NCBI RefSeq assembly: GCF_000265295.1 | Contig: NC_018002.1 | Location: 372,001-436,000 of the forward strand | Source of the DNA: Sulfurospirillum barnesii SES-3 | Lineage (GTDB): Bacteria; Campylobacterota; Campylobacteria; Campylobacterales; Sulfurospirillaceae | Direction: 5' to 3' | DNA length: 64,000 nucleotides | Shown here: piece after piece, positions 53,874-62,620 of the stretch | How the letters are laid out: each line of letters begins with the position of its first letter | How positions within the stretch are numbered: the stretch's first letter is position 1 | Translations under genes and position numbers: made by a program | Notes under the pieces: model-generated | What the model was told of the DNA's origin: nothing | What the model saw: the letters and a program-made list of their open reading frames with translations, nothing else | The model's database searches: none

Positions 53874-55460
53874 TTGAAAAAATCGGTTGTTCGTGCTATT
53901 TCAGAAACGTTAAACAGAGAATTTGTTTTAGAAAAACCTGCGAATCTCTCCTTTGGCCACTACGCTACGCCTATTGCTTTCTCACTGGCAAAGGAGTTAA
54001 AAAAATCTCCTATTGCCATTGCGGAGGAGATGTGTTCACTTTTTCAAACGGGTGATGTATTTCAAGAAGTTACCCCTATAAAAGGCTATATCAATTTTAA
54101 ACTCAGTGAGCGTTTTTTAGACCAATATGCTACGTGGGCGATTCAAAATGAGTCTCTTTTTGGAAAAGATGAAAATCATGAATCAATCTTGCTTGAGTAT
54201 GTCAGTGCCAATCCAACAGGTCCTTTACACATTGGACATGCAAGAGGTGCTGTCATTGGGGATGCACTTGCTCGTATTGGAAAACATTTAGGGTATCACA
54301 TTACCACAGAGTATTATGTTAACGATGCGGGAAATCAGGTTGATTTATTAGGTCTTTCTATCTACCTTGCTGGCCGTGAAAATATTTTAGGCTTACATGT
54401 AAATTGGCCAGAAGAGTTTTATCGTGGTGAGTACATTGTTGATTTAGCGCATGTAGCTAAAGCTGAACTGGGAAGCTCTGTTTTTGAAGATGAAGCAAAT
54501 ATCACGTTGCTCTCTACATGGGGCAAAGATAAGATGTTGGAGCTTATTAAGTCTAATCTAGCGGATGTGGGTATTTATTTCGAGCAGTTTGTCAGTGAAA
54601 AATCGTTGTATGATAAATGGGATGAGAGTTTTACTAAACTGCAAAAACATGATAAAACCTATGAAGAGGGTGGTAAAATTTGGATTCGCTCTACAGAACT
54701 AGGCGATGAAAAAGATCGTGTGGTTGTGCGTGAAGATGGTAGACCTACCTATTTAGCGGGCGATATTATTTACCACGACAATAAATTTCAACGACATTAT
54801 GACAAGTATATTAATATTTGGGGTGCTGATCATCATGGCTACATCACAAGAGTGAAGGCTGCGATTAATTTTTTAGGCTATGATGAATCAAAACTAGAAG
54901 TATTACTTGCTCAAATGGTTTCTCTTTTAAAAGGTGGTGAGCCTTATAAAATGAGTAAGCGTGCGGGTAATTTTATTTTGATGAGCGACGTGGTTAGCGA
55001 AGTAGGAAGTGATGCTTTACGTTTTGTATTTTTAAGCAAAAAATCAGATACACATCTTGAATTTGATGTGGATGTTTTTAAACAAGAAGATAGTAACAAT
55101 CCTATTTTTTATATCAATTATGCCCATGCTCGTATTAATCAAATTTTTGCAAAAGCAGGAAAAAGCATTGCTGATGTAGAAAATGTTACCCTAGAAGGGA
55201 TGAGTGAAGAGGCTCAAAACTTACTCTTTAGTGCGCTTTTATTGCCAGAAGTTTTAGAAGATGCGTTTCATTCAAGACAGGTTCAAAAAGTAACAGAATA
55301 CCTTAAAAATCTTGCCGCTTCATTGCATAAATTTTACAATGAAAACCGTGTGGTTGGAAGTGATGATGAAGCAAAATTGTTAAAATTGTTTGCTGTGGTC
55401 GCTTTATCGCTTCGTGTAGGTATGCAACTTATAGGCATCAGCGCAAAAGAGAGAATGTAG
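53874..55460 (+). CDS. argS: Arginyl-tRNA synthetase
   Basis: 528 residues from a TTG with AAGG upstream. Class I HIGH motif in GPLHIGHARGAVIGD, KMSKRAGN loop, and the C-terminal anticodon domain. Charges tRNA-Arg. One TTACATGTAA, read as Leu-His-Val in an insertion loop. Confidence 0.96.
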   Translation: MKKSVVRAISETLNREFVLEKPANLSFGHYATPIAFSLAKELKKSPIAIAEEMCSLFQTGDVFQEVTPIKGYINFKLSERFLDQYATWAIQNESLFGKDENHESILLEYVSANPTGPLHIGHARGAVIGDALARIGKHLGYHITTEYYVNDAGNQVDLLGLSIYLAGRENILGLHVNWPEEFYRGEYIVDLAHVAKAELGSSVFEDEANITLLSTWGKDKMLELIKSNLADVGIYFEQFVSEKSLYDKWDESFTKLQKHDKTYEEGGKIWIRSTELGDEKDRVVVREDGRPTYLAGDIIYHDNKFQRHYDKYINIWGADHHGYITRVKAAINFLGYDESKLEVLLAQMVSLLKGGEPYKMSKRAGNFILMSDVVSEVGSDALRFVFLSKKSDTHLEFDVDVFKQEDSNNPIFYINYAHARINQIFAKAGKSIADVENVTLEGMSEEAQNLLFSALLLPEVLEDAFHSRQVQKVTEYLKNLAASLHKFYNENRVVGSDDEAKLLKLFAVVALSLRVGMQLIGISAKERM

Positions 55461-55469
55461 AGTTTTTTT

Positions 55470-56306
55470 GTGAGAAAATCGCAGACATTTTTTTCGCTTC
55501 TTAGCCTTTTTATCAAATATCCAAAACTATTTTTAATTGCTCTCCTTCTAGGAGGGCTTTCGTATACGTATGAAGTTTTTTTTGCACGAGAGCGTATGTC
55601 TTTTCAAGGCATCCCTCAAGCAACACACCATACAGTTTCCACCGTTACACGCATTTTTCGCAATCAAGCCTATATGGTTGGCTATTCGGATCTTAAAGGC
55701 AACCCTTTGTGGGTTGTTTACGCATTAAACCCTGCTAAAGAAAATACACCTCATTTAAAGCGCCCAGAGAGCTTCACGTCTGATTGGCGAAACTTTGGTC
55801 TCATTCATTCCTCAGATTATACGAATAGTGGGTACGATAGAGGGCATATGGCACCTAATAGAGCAATAGCACAGCAGTACGGTAAGCATGCTCAAGAAGA
55901 GACCTTTTTAATGAGTAACATCACACCTCAAAAACCTCTTCTAAACCAAAAAGTTTGGCAACGTTTGGAAGCCATGGAGCTTGAGATGTTTGCGCCACAA
56001 TTTGAAACATTATGGGTTTATACAGGCCCTCTTTTTAATTCCTCCCCTAAGAGGCTAAAGCACTCTTATTTTGTTGAAATTCCAGATGCTTTTTATAAAA
56101 TTTATGTGGGGATTGACAAGGGAGGAGCGATTAAAACCTTAGCATTTCTTGTCCCACAAAATGCAAAAGCCAATACGCCACTTGAATCCTTTTTAGTTAG
56201 TATTGATACAATCGAAGATAAAAGTGGATTTGATTTTTTACATGCGTTGGACGATGTTTTGGAAGACGAATTGGAAAAAAACATCAAGATACAAGGGTGG
56301 TTTTAA
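55470..56306 (+). CDS. DNA/RNA non-specific endonuclease (NUC1 family)
   Basis: 278 residues from a GTG without a strong ribosome site. N-terminal membrane anchor or uncleaved signal (LFLIALLLGGLSYTYEVFF), then the beta-beta-alpha-metal domain with YDRGHMAPNRA (catalytic His in DRGH) and FLMSNITPQKPLLNQKVWQRLE carrying the metal Asn. It probably works outside the inner membrane, possibly in nucleotide scavenging or DNA breakdown. Confidence 0.88.
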   Translation: MRKSQTFFSLLSLFIKYPKLFLIALLLGGLSYTYEVFFARERMSFQGIPQATHHTVSTVTRIFRNQAYMVGYSDLKGNPLWVVYALNPAKENTPHLKRPESFTSDWRNFGLIHSSDYTNSGYDRGHMAPNRAIAQQYGKHAQEETFLMSNITPQKPLLNQKVWQRLEAMELEMFAPQFETLWVYTGPLFNSSPKRLKHSYFVEIPDAFYKIYVGIDKGGAIKTLAFLVPQNAKANTPLESFLVSIDTIEDKSGFDFLHALDDVLEDELEKNIKIQGWF

Positions 56307-56328
56307 TCGTTACATGTAACGATTAAAA
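56301..56328. terminator. Perfect 28-bp palindrome between nuclease and diguanylate cyclase genes
   Basis: All 28 bases are self-complementary around TTACATGTAA (56310-56319) with CG flanks. The nuclease TAA stop is in the left arm. T-rich ends on both strands make it a good bidirectional terminator. Confidence 0.8.
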
Positions 56329-56343
56329 AAGCGTTAGCATAGG

Positions 56344-57507
56344 CTAGGTCTTGAGTGTTTCATCGTAAAGTTTGATACAGTTTCTTCCACTATGTTTTGC
56401 ATGGTAGAGCGCTATATCTGCGTATTTAAACGCCTCTTGAAAGTCTTTTGCTTGATGGGGGAAGAGATTGACCCCCACGGAAATAGTAATCTGTATAGAA
56501 GCTTCTTCGGAAATACTAAAGGCAGTCTTTTGAATGGCGTTAAAAATACGCTCAATGACATTAAGGGCAATAAGATGATTGGCATTTTTATCAATTTTAG
56601 CCAAAATTAAAAATTCTTCTCCTCCATAACGAATAACAATGTCATTGTCCTTACGAATGGTTTGCAAAAGAGTATGGCCAATTTGCGTTAAAACTTTATC
56701 TCCCACAGCATGACCATAAGTGTCGTTTATTTTCTTAAAATAATCAATATCCAACGCTGCTATAACATATTCATTGAGGTTGATGAGAGATTCATATTTT
56801 TGAAGGTAGTTGCGATTGTAAACACTGGTAAGTTTGTCTGTAAAAGCACTCTTTTTAATGGAACTAAACCGCTTGGTTTGAATAATAACAAAGATAAGGA
56901 CAAGTGCAATAACGCCCATGATTCCAAAAATACCATTTTGAATGGTTTGAATAATATGATTAATTTCTTGAATTTTATTGATAGAAAAATCAATCGCCAA
57001 AATTAGCTCTACTTCACCGTGATTTAAGATGGGGATTAAATAGCTAATAGAGAGTTGCTGCAAGAGGGTATGGCGAATAACAAGAGGTTCTTTTGTAGTA
57101 TAAATCTCCAGCCATTCAGGTCCCTCTACATCAAATTTTTGATCAAGAAAGGACTTCTCTTCTTCAAAAGAAGCATCGCCTAAAAAACGAAAAATGCCGC
57201 GTTCATCTCGGTAAAGAAGGTAAGCATATTTGACATGTGGGGTCACTAAAACATTTAAATGCTCTTCAACTCTTTTTTGGAGAAAATGGTATTTTTTTAA
57301 GGCTTCTGGATAGCTAGCATTCCCTTTTAAAAGGTTTTCTATAGTGCGTGCGTTGTTATGCGTGATTGAAAAAATATCTGATGTAGAGATCTCAAAAATC
57401 TTTGTCTCAATACGCTTTTCAAGTTGTATTGTGGCAAAGAAAATGGAAAGCAAAATAGATACGATGAGCACCAAAGGAGCGAAAAGGTAAAAGCTATTTT
57501 GACGCAT
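56344..57507 (-). CDS. Membrane diguanylate cyclase (GGDEF)
   Basis: 387 residues. TM1 about 7-28, a periplasmic sensor of about 160 residues, TM2 about 192-213, then a GGDEF domain with the active motif RYGGEEFLIL and DIDYFKKINDTYGHAVGD for GTP and metal binding. It should make c-di-GMP in response to a periplasmic signal. The start overlaps the preceding stop (TAATG), so it is coupled to the small periplasmic protein and the TonB receptor. Confidence 0.9.
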   Translation of the reverse strand: MRQNSFYLFAPLVLIVSILLSIFFATIQLEKRIETKIFEISTSDIFSITHNNARTIENLLKGNASYPEALKKYHFLQKRVEEHLNVLVTPHVKYAYLLYRDERGIFRFLGDASFEEEKSFLDQKFDVEGPEWLEIYTTKEPLVIRHTLLQQLSISYLIPILNHGEVELILAIDFSINKIQEINHIIQTIQNGIFGIMGVIALVLIFVIIQTKRFSSIKKSAFTDKLTSVYNRNYLQKYESLINLNEYVIAALDIDYFKKINDTYGHAVGDKVLTQIGHTLLQTIRKDNDIVIRYGGEEFLILAKIDKNANHLIALNVIERIFNAIQKTAFSISEEASIQITISVGVNLFPHQAKDFQEAFKYADIALYHAKHSGRNCIKLYDETLKT

Positions 57508-57962
57508 TAGAAACTCTCAATAAATTGGTGAAAGTTTTGAGGCAGCGTAATAGCTTTTTCCTCAAGTCTTTTTTGACTAAAAACAATATTGGGGCGACTC
57601 TTATTCCAAAAAAGTGCTCCAAAGAAATGTTTGTTGGAGAGCAGTTTTCGGTAATTATTGGTAAAGAAGAGACGTTTTTTAGTCGAAGGACAAGGAGGCA
57701 TCTCTTCGGCTTTATTGATAAAGATAAAATTGGCTTTTTCACACTCTTGTGTTAGTGTAAAATAGTTTGTATAGACCTTCTCTTCCATGCTAGAGATATT
57801 GGGGATAAAGAGTGTAATGTTCTCTTCTAAAGAGGCGGAAGCAATTTCATAAATAATTTTTGCTTCTAACTCGACTTCTTTACTGTAGGGTTGGACTAGA
57901 AACGTGTAGTGTTCTGCATAGCAAAGATGCACAATGATTAGACTTAAGTAAAGCGCTTTCAT
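57507..57962 (-). CDS. Small periplasmic protein, possible sensor partner
   Basis: 151 residues from the ATG overlapping the receptor stop (TAATG). Signal peptide (MKALYLSLIIVHLCYA), then an alpha/beta periplasmic domain with FIFINKAEEM, RLFFTNNYRKLL, FFGALFWNKSRPNIVF. The strand/helix order is reminiscent of YfiR-like proteins that restrain a membrane diguanylate cyclase, but I cannot assign a family. The position between a TonB receptor and a GGDEF enzyme supports a relay role. Confidence 0.6.
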   Translation of the reverse strand: MKALYLSLIIVHLCYAEHYTFLVQPYSKEVELEAKIIYEIASASLEENITLFIPNISSMEEKVYTNYFTLTQECEKANFIFINKAEEMPPCPSTKKRLFFTNNYRKLLSNKHFFGALFWNKSRPNIVFSQKRLEEKAITLPQNFHQFIESF

Positions 57963-59875
57963 TAAAAGACCCATTTAAATGAAACAGTGATGCTTCTATC
58001 GTTATCATCTAGGGTAAAAGCATTGCTTCCAAAATTGGTAAAGTAGAGTGATTGTGTTGATTTGTTTAAAATATTGGAAGCTTTAAGGCTGTAACTTAAA
58101 TCTTTTGTCACATGATACGTTGCTCCTAAACTGACATCAAAACTATCGGGAATATCAAGTCCCAAATAATCATAACCGTTTCTATAAATAAGAGAAGTAA
58201 AGTAGTCAAATTTTTGATAACCGCCCATCAATTTGATAAATCCACCTTTGGTAGAATTATTGATTTGTTCGCTTAGTGTGGATGTGTAGTAGTTCAGATG
58301 GAGTTTGTCTCGTTTGGAGAAGGAGTATTCATAATCAAAAATAAGCCCATCGGTTTTTATGGTATGGTCTATATTAACAAAACCAATAGGCGTTTGATAG
58401 AGAAAATCATCAATTTCTACATGATCAAAGGTAATACCAAATTTTGAGTTTCCCTCTGTATACACCGCTTCAAGCGTATAGAAATTGTAGCGCTGAGATT
58501 TAAGATTGACAGCGTTCTTTTTTGCATAATCTACGTTATAAAACGAAGGTGTTAGGGCTGTTTGGGTATAGAATGCTTTAAATCCAAAATGGGGTGTAGG
58601 TGTATAAATAGCACCAATACGTAAAAGCTTTTCATCGTTATCTTTGAGATACGCATTGCGGTCATAATAATCAAGTTTTGCGTTCGCAACTATGAGGAAA
58701 TCCTCTTTAAGCTGATAGCTCTCTTGAAGCAACACTGAAGAGATGGTTTCTCGTTTAAAGCTATTGTAATGGTCTATTTCATTTGTTTGGTTTAGGAAAT
58801 TGGTGCTTTTTCTTTTTAAAACATCATACGTTTTATGTTTCACATTGAGTGCTAGAATCAAGGCGTTTTTATCACTTTCAAACGATTTTGAAACATACGC
58901 ATTGCTTTTCATAAACCGTAAATCTTCTTGAAAGTTTTTTGGAATACTCCCTGGAATACTAAGGTCTATTAAGGGCGTGATATTGATGCCTTGATCATTG
59001 ACTTCTTCATAACTGCGCTCATTCATATCGAATGAAAAATTGGCTTTGAGGGATTGGTCTTCAAGAAAAGAGTGTGTGTAGTTGAAGAAAAAGTCTTTTG
59101 AGAGGCTTTTCCCATCATTAGGCGTAGCATCAAGTGCAAGCCCTGTGTAGTTGTTTTTGGAAACATCTGTGTAGGCTAAATTCATTTTGGCTGTATCGTT
59201 GCTTACATCAGCGTAAATATAGTGTTTTATGCCATTACTATTGAGTTTTTGATGGTTGTAATGGCTTGTTTTTTTTATTTTTTCTTGATTGGCAAAGAAG
59301 AGATAAGACCAGCCATTTTCAAAAATATGTGAATGGGTGATGCTTTGAGCATTGCCTTGTTTAGAGGAAATCCAACCTGTCAGTTCGGAGCCGTCTTCTT
59401 TGCGTGCGGATTTGGTGTAGATGCGAACAAAATAGATTCCTGTTTCATTGCCAAAGGAAAAAGAACTCTCTCCATAATAAATTTCAACGTGGTCGACAAA
59501 ATCTAAAGGTAAATCACCCCAAGAAAGTGAAGTGGATTGGTCGTAGCCTGAACTAATTTCATGGTCATTGATAAAAAAGCGGAAAAAGCCACTGGTGGTT
59601 GTCTTCGAACCAGTTAAAGAGTAGTTGGTGAGTCCAAATTGATTGGTGTTGAGGTTAAAAAGGGGTAATTCTTTTAAAATATCATTGAGTTTTTGATACT
59701 GCATAAGGCGAATTTCTTTTTGAGAATAAATGATGACATGCCCAATTTTTTCATTGACCGTTTGCAAGGAGTTTTCAGATGTCGATTGATACTCTTCTAG
59801 GAGCGTATCGAGTGAATCGGATAGGAGTAAACTACTAAAGAGACCAAGAATAAACACAGCTTTAAAGAAGGGCAA
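57962..59875 (-). CDS. TonB-dependent outer membrane receptor
   Basis: 637 residues from a TTG with AAGGA upstream (this ribosome site adjoins TTACATGTAA at 59884). Signal peptide, plug domain (about 45-165, ILKELPLFNLNTNQFG, VDHVEIYYG), then a barrel ending in SFKWVF with terminal Phe. The ligand is unknown; no siderophore, haem or cobalamin gene is beside it. Its short plug and the operon with a GGDEF enzyme suggest signal reception as well as uptake. Confidence 0.85.
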   Translation of the reverse strand: MPFFKAVFILGLFSSLLLSDSLDTLLEEYQSTSENSLQTVNEKIGHVIIYSQKEIRLMQYQKLNDILKELPLFNLNTNQFGLTNYSLTGSKTTTSGFFRFFINDHEISSGYDQSTSLSWGDLPLDFVDHVEIYYGESSFSFGNETGIYFVRIYTKSARKEDGSELTGWISSKQGNAQSITHSHIFENGWSYLFFANQEKIKKTSHYNHQKLNSNGIKHYIYADVSNDTAKMNLAYTDVSKNNYTGLALDATPNDGKSLSKDFFFNYTHSFLEDQSLKANFSFDMNERSYEEVNDQGINITPLIDLSIPGSIPKNFQEDLRFMKSNAYVSKSFESDKNALILALNVKHKTYDVLKRKSTNFLNQTNEIDHYNSFKRETISSVLLQESYQLKEDFLIVANAKLDYYDRNAYLKDNDEKLLRIGAIYTPTPHFGFKAFYTQTALTPSFYNVDYAKKNAVNLKSQRYNFYTLEAVYTEGNSKFGITFDHVEIDDFLYQTPIGFVNIDHTIKTDGLIFDYEYSFSKRDKLHLNYYTSTLSEQINNSTKGGFIKLMGGYQKFDYFTSLIYRNGYDYLGLDIPDSFDVSLGATYHVTKDLSYSLKASNILNKSTQSLYFTNFGSNAFTLDDNDRSITVSFKWVF

Positions 59876-59975
59876 AAGAATCCTTACATGTAATTATGAG
59901 AAACATGAGTATAGGCAATGAGAGCTTAAGAATATCTATAAAGAAAAGAGACGATGTAATCTAGTGTATGTGTAT

Positions 59976-60386
59976 TTATTTTTTACCAGAACATCGTCTA
60001 CAAATGCCATTCATGACGATAAAACTACTATTTATTTCAAATCCACTTTGAGAAGAAATGGTTTCTAAAAGAGCTTTTGTTTCTACAAATATATCTTCGA
60101 CACTCCCACATTGTGAACATAAAAGATGCACGTGTGGAACTTTCTTAATCTCGTATTGTTGTTTTTGATGCGGTAGCTTAACTTCTTCTAAAATATGAAA
60201 AGAAATTAAATCATTAATGTTGCGGTAGAGGGTGGCTTTAGACATGGTAGGGTATTTTTGTGTAATACTTTCGTAAAGGGTATCAATGTCAACATGCCCA
60301 AATCGTTCAATGCAATCTAAAATAGCCAAACGCTGATGGGTTGATTTTAAATTGCTAGCTTTTAAAATATCTTTGAATCGTTCCAT
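59976..60386 (-). CDS. Fur-family regulator (PerR/Fur-like)
   Basis: 136 residues. N-terminal winged helix (THQRLAILDCIERFGHVDIDTLY, SKATLYRNINDL), hinge, then the metal domain with HVHLLCSQCGS and CRRCSGKK, the two CxxC zinc sites of Fur/PerR. It divides a gap of 163 bases with cytochrome c peroxidase, a typical PerR target, so peroxide control is the best guess. AAAGG ribosome site merges with TTACATGTAA at 60397. Confidence 0.85.
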   Translation of the reverse strand: MERFKDILKASNLKSTHQRLAILDCIERFGHVDIDTLYESITQKYPTMSKATLYRNINDLISFHILEEVKLPHQKQQYEIKKVPHVHLLCSQCGSVEDIFVETKALLETISSQSGFEINSSFIVMNGICRRCSGKK

Positions 60387-60471
60387 AAATTAACCTTTAC
60401 ATGTAAAAGAATATTTTATAAAAGTATGGCTTAGTATGCTATTAACAAAACGTAACAGACAACTAAATGAA

Positions 60472-60495
60472 AATTAATTCTAAACAATATTAATT
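60472..60495. promoter_or_regulatory. AT-rich inverted repeat upstream of cytochrome c peroxidase
   Basis: AATTAAT (60472-60478) and ATTAATT (60489-60495) are exact arms 10 bases apart, 22 bases before the TACAAT at 60517-60522 that is the likely -10 box. Candidate site for the divergent Fur-family protein, although spacing differs from the classic 7-1-7 box. Confidence 0.35.
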
Positions 60496-60549
60496 ACTAT
60501 TTAAGATAAATATTCATACAATGACTTACAATCTTAAAAAGGAGAAGAA

Positions 60550-61578
60550 ATGCAAATTTCTAAGGTTATTGGTCTTTGTGCACTCAGTGCAACGGTTGTT
60601 TTTGGTGCAAGTAGTTTGGTTCAAAAGGTAAAGGATAATGGCATTGAAGCCATTCCAACGAGTCAATTGGAGATTCTTAAACTGATTGATGACCCCAAAG
60701 ATCCTATAACAGATGCAAAGGTAGAATTGGGCAAAAAACTCTACTTTGACCCTAGAATGTCAAAAAGTTCCTTAATTAGCTGTAATACCTGTCATAATTT
60801 AGCTTTGGGTGGGGTCGATGGCATTGCTGCAGCCATTGGACATGGTTGGACAGCCAATCCAGCACACCTGAACTCTCCAACAGTCTATAACTCTGTTTTC
60901 TTTAAAGCACAATTTTGGGATGGTAGAAGTCCCCATTTAGCGGATCAAGCACAAGGCCCCGTTCAAGCAGGTCCTGAGATGGCTGCACCTCCAAAATTGG
61001 TAGAAGAGCGTATCAATTCTATTCCAGAATATGTGAATGCTTTTAAAGTTGCTTACGGTGATAGCGTTAAAATTACTTTCGAGAAAATTACGGATACGAT
61101 CGCAACATTTGAAAAAACGCTTATTACGCCCTCACGTTTTGATGATTTTATGAATGGGAACGAGAATGCGCTTTCAAAAGCAGAAAAAGAGGGCTTAGAG
61201 GTTTTTATGGATAAAGGATGTGCTGCATGTCACAACGGTATTGCCTTAGGGGGCACGATGCAACCATTTCAAATTGCTGCAAAATATAAATTTGCTTCTT
61301 TAGGAGGCTTTCAAGGGGATAAAGATGGTATGGTTAAAACCCCAACGCTTCGAAACATTAGCGAAACAGCACCGTATTATCACAATGGAGCCATTTGGAC
61401 ACTTAAAGAAGCCATTCAAGAGATGGGAAGTACACAACTTGGTATTAGTATTAGCGATGCAGAGAGTGCAAAAATTGAAACCTTCTTAAAGGCATTAAAA
61501 GGAAGAAAACCTACGATTGTCTATCCAGAATTGCCTGAAAGTACTGCAAAAACGCCAAAGCCTGACGCTAAGCTCTAA
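60550..61578 (+). CDS. Di-haem cytochrome c peroxidase
   Basis: 342 residues. Signal peptide ending FGASS; two haem c sites, CNTCH (about residue 78) and CAACH (about 225). LGKKLYFDPRMSKS, NSPTVYNSVF and KTPTLRNIS follow the CcpA/MauG family. It reduces H2O2 in the periplasm with electrons from cytochrome c. AAGGAG precedes the ATG. Confidence 0.94.
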   Translation: MQISKVIGLCALSATVVFGASSLVQKVKDNGIEAIPTSQLEILKLIDDPKDPITDAKVELGKKLYFDPRMSKSSLISCNTCHNLALGGVDGIAAAIGHGWTANPAHLNSPTVYNSVFFKAQFWDGRSPHLADQAQGPVQAGPEMAAPPKLVEERINSIPEYVNAFKVAYGDSVKITFEKITDTIATFEKTLITPSRFDDFMNGNENALSKAEKEGLEVFMDKGCAACHNGIALGGTMQPFQIAAKYKFASLGGFQGDKDGMVKTPTLRNISETAPYYHNGAIWTLKEAIQEMGSTQLGISISDAESAKIETFLKALKGRKPTIVYPELPESTAKTPKPDAKL

Positions 61579-61587
61579 GTAAAGAGG

Positions 61588-61614
61588 AAACTCTTAGGCA
61601 ATGCCTAAGAGTTT
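61588..61614. terminator. Terminator between cytochrome c peroxidase and nadD-rsfS
   Basis: AAACTCTTAGGC / GCCTAAGAGTTT, a 12-base stem with AAT loop and a T-run, between convergent genes. Confidence 0.9.
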
Positions 61615-61627
61615 TTTTAAAACGAAT

Positions 61628-62509
61628 TTACTCAACGCCTCGTATTTTTTTCATTTCTTCTTCTCTCTCTTTTAAGAAGAGTTCTAAGTTGTATTTTTGG
61701 CGGTATTGTGGTGTCATAAGGTGGATGAGCATGTCTCCCATATCAATGACCGTCCAGTTATCATCGGCGTCTACATTTAAGAAATTCTCACCCGCACCTT
61801 TAAGTTCTGTCTTAAGGTGGTCTAAGAGTGAAAGCCCGTGTCGCTCACCCATTGTGCTTGCAATCACAACAGTATTAACAAAATAATCTTTGCCACTCAT
61901 ATCAAAAACTTGAATATCTTCTGCTTTTTTATCGCTTAAAGCCGTGATAATTCTCTCAATTCTATTATCCATTGGATTCCTTGTGTAAAAGGCTATCACT
62001 TCATTTTCGATGGCTTTTGGAATAAAGCGTTTGTCTAAAAAGGAGCGTAGCTTTGAAGAGCTGATATTAACATGAATTGGCAAAATTTTCAAGTCTTTTG
62101 GCGGTATAAATGCCCCTCTTGGTGCGACAACAAATTCAACAAGTGTACAAAGCTCTTCATAACGGTTCCATTTAGGAAGGCTTGCATACGAATCACTACC
62201 AACAATGAGATAAAGCTTTGCTGTTGGATAGAGACTCTTTACATGTAAAACGGTTTCAATGGTTGGAACTTGCCTTTTTTGGTCACATTCATAGGAAAAA
62301 ATTTCTACTTTTTCCATGCCTTTAAACATTTTTGCAAGCCAGCTTTGGCGCAAAGGGGCTGGGGCACAAAAGCTATCTTTAAATGGGCTTAAAAAGGTTG
62401 TTACAATTAATAATTTGTCAATATCTAAGACTTCAAGGGCTTTTGTAACGATGGACTCATGCCCAGAATGCGGAGGGTCGAACGAACCTCCAAAAATAGC
62501 AATGTTCAA
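61628..62509 (-). CDS. Fused nicotinate-nucleotide adenylyltransferase and ribosomal silencing factor (NadD-RsfS)
   Basis: 293 residues in one open frame. Residues 1 to about 180 are NadD (MNIAIFGGSFDPPHSGHE start, ISSSKLRSFL near the end), which adenylates nicotinate mononucleotide. From about residue 185 it is RsfS/Iojap (IERIITALSDKKAEDIQVFDMSG, IASTMGERHGLSLLDHLK, DMGDMLIHLMTPQYR), which binds L14 to keep ribosomal subunits apart. An internal ATG (NPMDNRI) just before the RsfS part could allow separate translation. In C. jejuni the two are adjacent separate genes (from memory). Confidence 0.9.
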   Translation of the reverse strand: MNIAIFGGSFDPPHSGHESIVTKALEVLDIDKLLIVTTFLSPFKDSFCAPAPLRQSWLAKMFKGMEKVEIFSYECDQKRQVPTIETVLHVKSLYPTAKLYLIVGSDSYASLPKWNRYEELCTLVEFVVAPRGAFIPPKDLKILPIHVNISSSKLRSFLDKRFIPKAIENEVIAFYTRNPMDNRIERIITALSDKKAEDIQVFDMSGKDYFVNTVVIASTMGERHGLSLLDHLKTELKGAGENFLNVDADDNWTVIDMGDMLIHLMTPQYRQKYNLELFLKEREEEMKKIRGVE

Positions 62510-62620
62510 TGGATGTCTCCGTGGACTTTAAACTTTTTTATACATCATTTTTGCTAAAATGATTCGCTTTTTAGTGAAAGCAAATGGATGAAAACGACTA
62601 TTATATCAAAAGGAAACCCT

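Larger units (their letters stand above)
1306..62248. repeat. Dispersed palindrome TTACATGTAA, 34 exact copies
   Basis: A self-complementary 10-mer scattered over the whole window. First bases of exact copies: 1306, 5461, 8236, 9495, 9654, 13031, 13811, 16265, 21308, 22094, 23034, 26631, 26999, 29182, 29204, 29869, 30490, 31773, 31994, 32874, 33354, 33456, 38576, 41344, 42555, 42599, 47412, 51012, 53603, 54393, 56310, 59884, 60397, 62239. One-mismatch copies: 4740, 11505, 16329, 28458, 40493. Seventeen exact copies are intergenic and seventeen lie inside genes. Flanks are often symmetrical (TTTACATGTAAA or CGTTACATGTAACG). Base composition predicts about 0.2 copies. The count is by eye and could be off by one or two. 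Function unknown. Confidence 0.9.

Noticed and set aside
1306-62248. TTACATGTAA as a CRISPR repeat or as an FNR/CRP operator
   Set aside because: Copies are unevenly spaced, without spacers, and half lie inside genes. The sequence lacks the TTGAT-N4-ATCAA or TGTGA-N6-TCACA layout.
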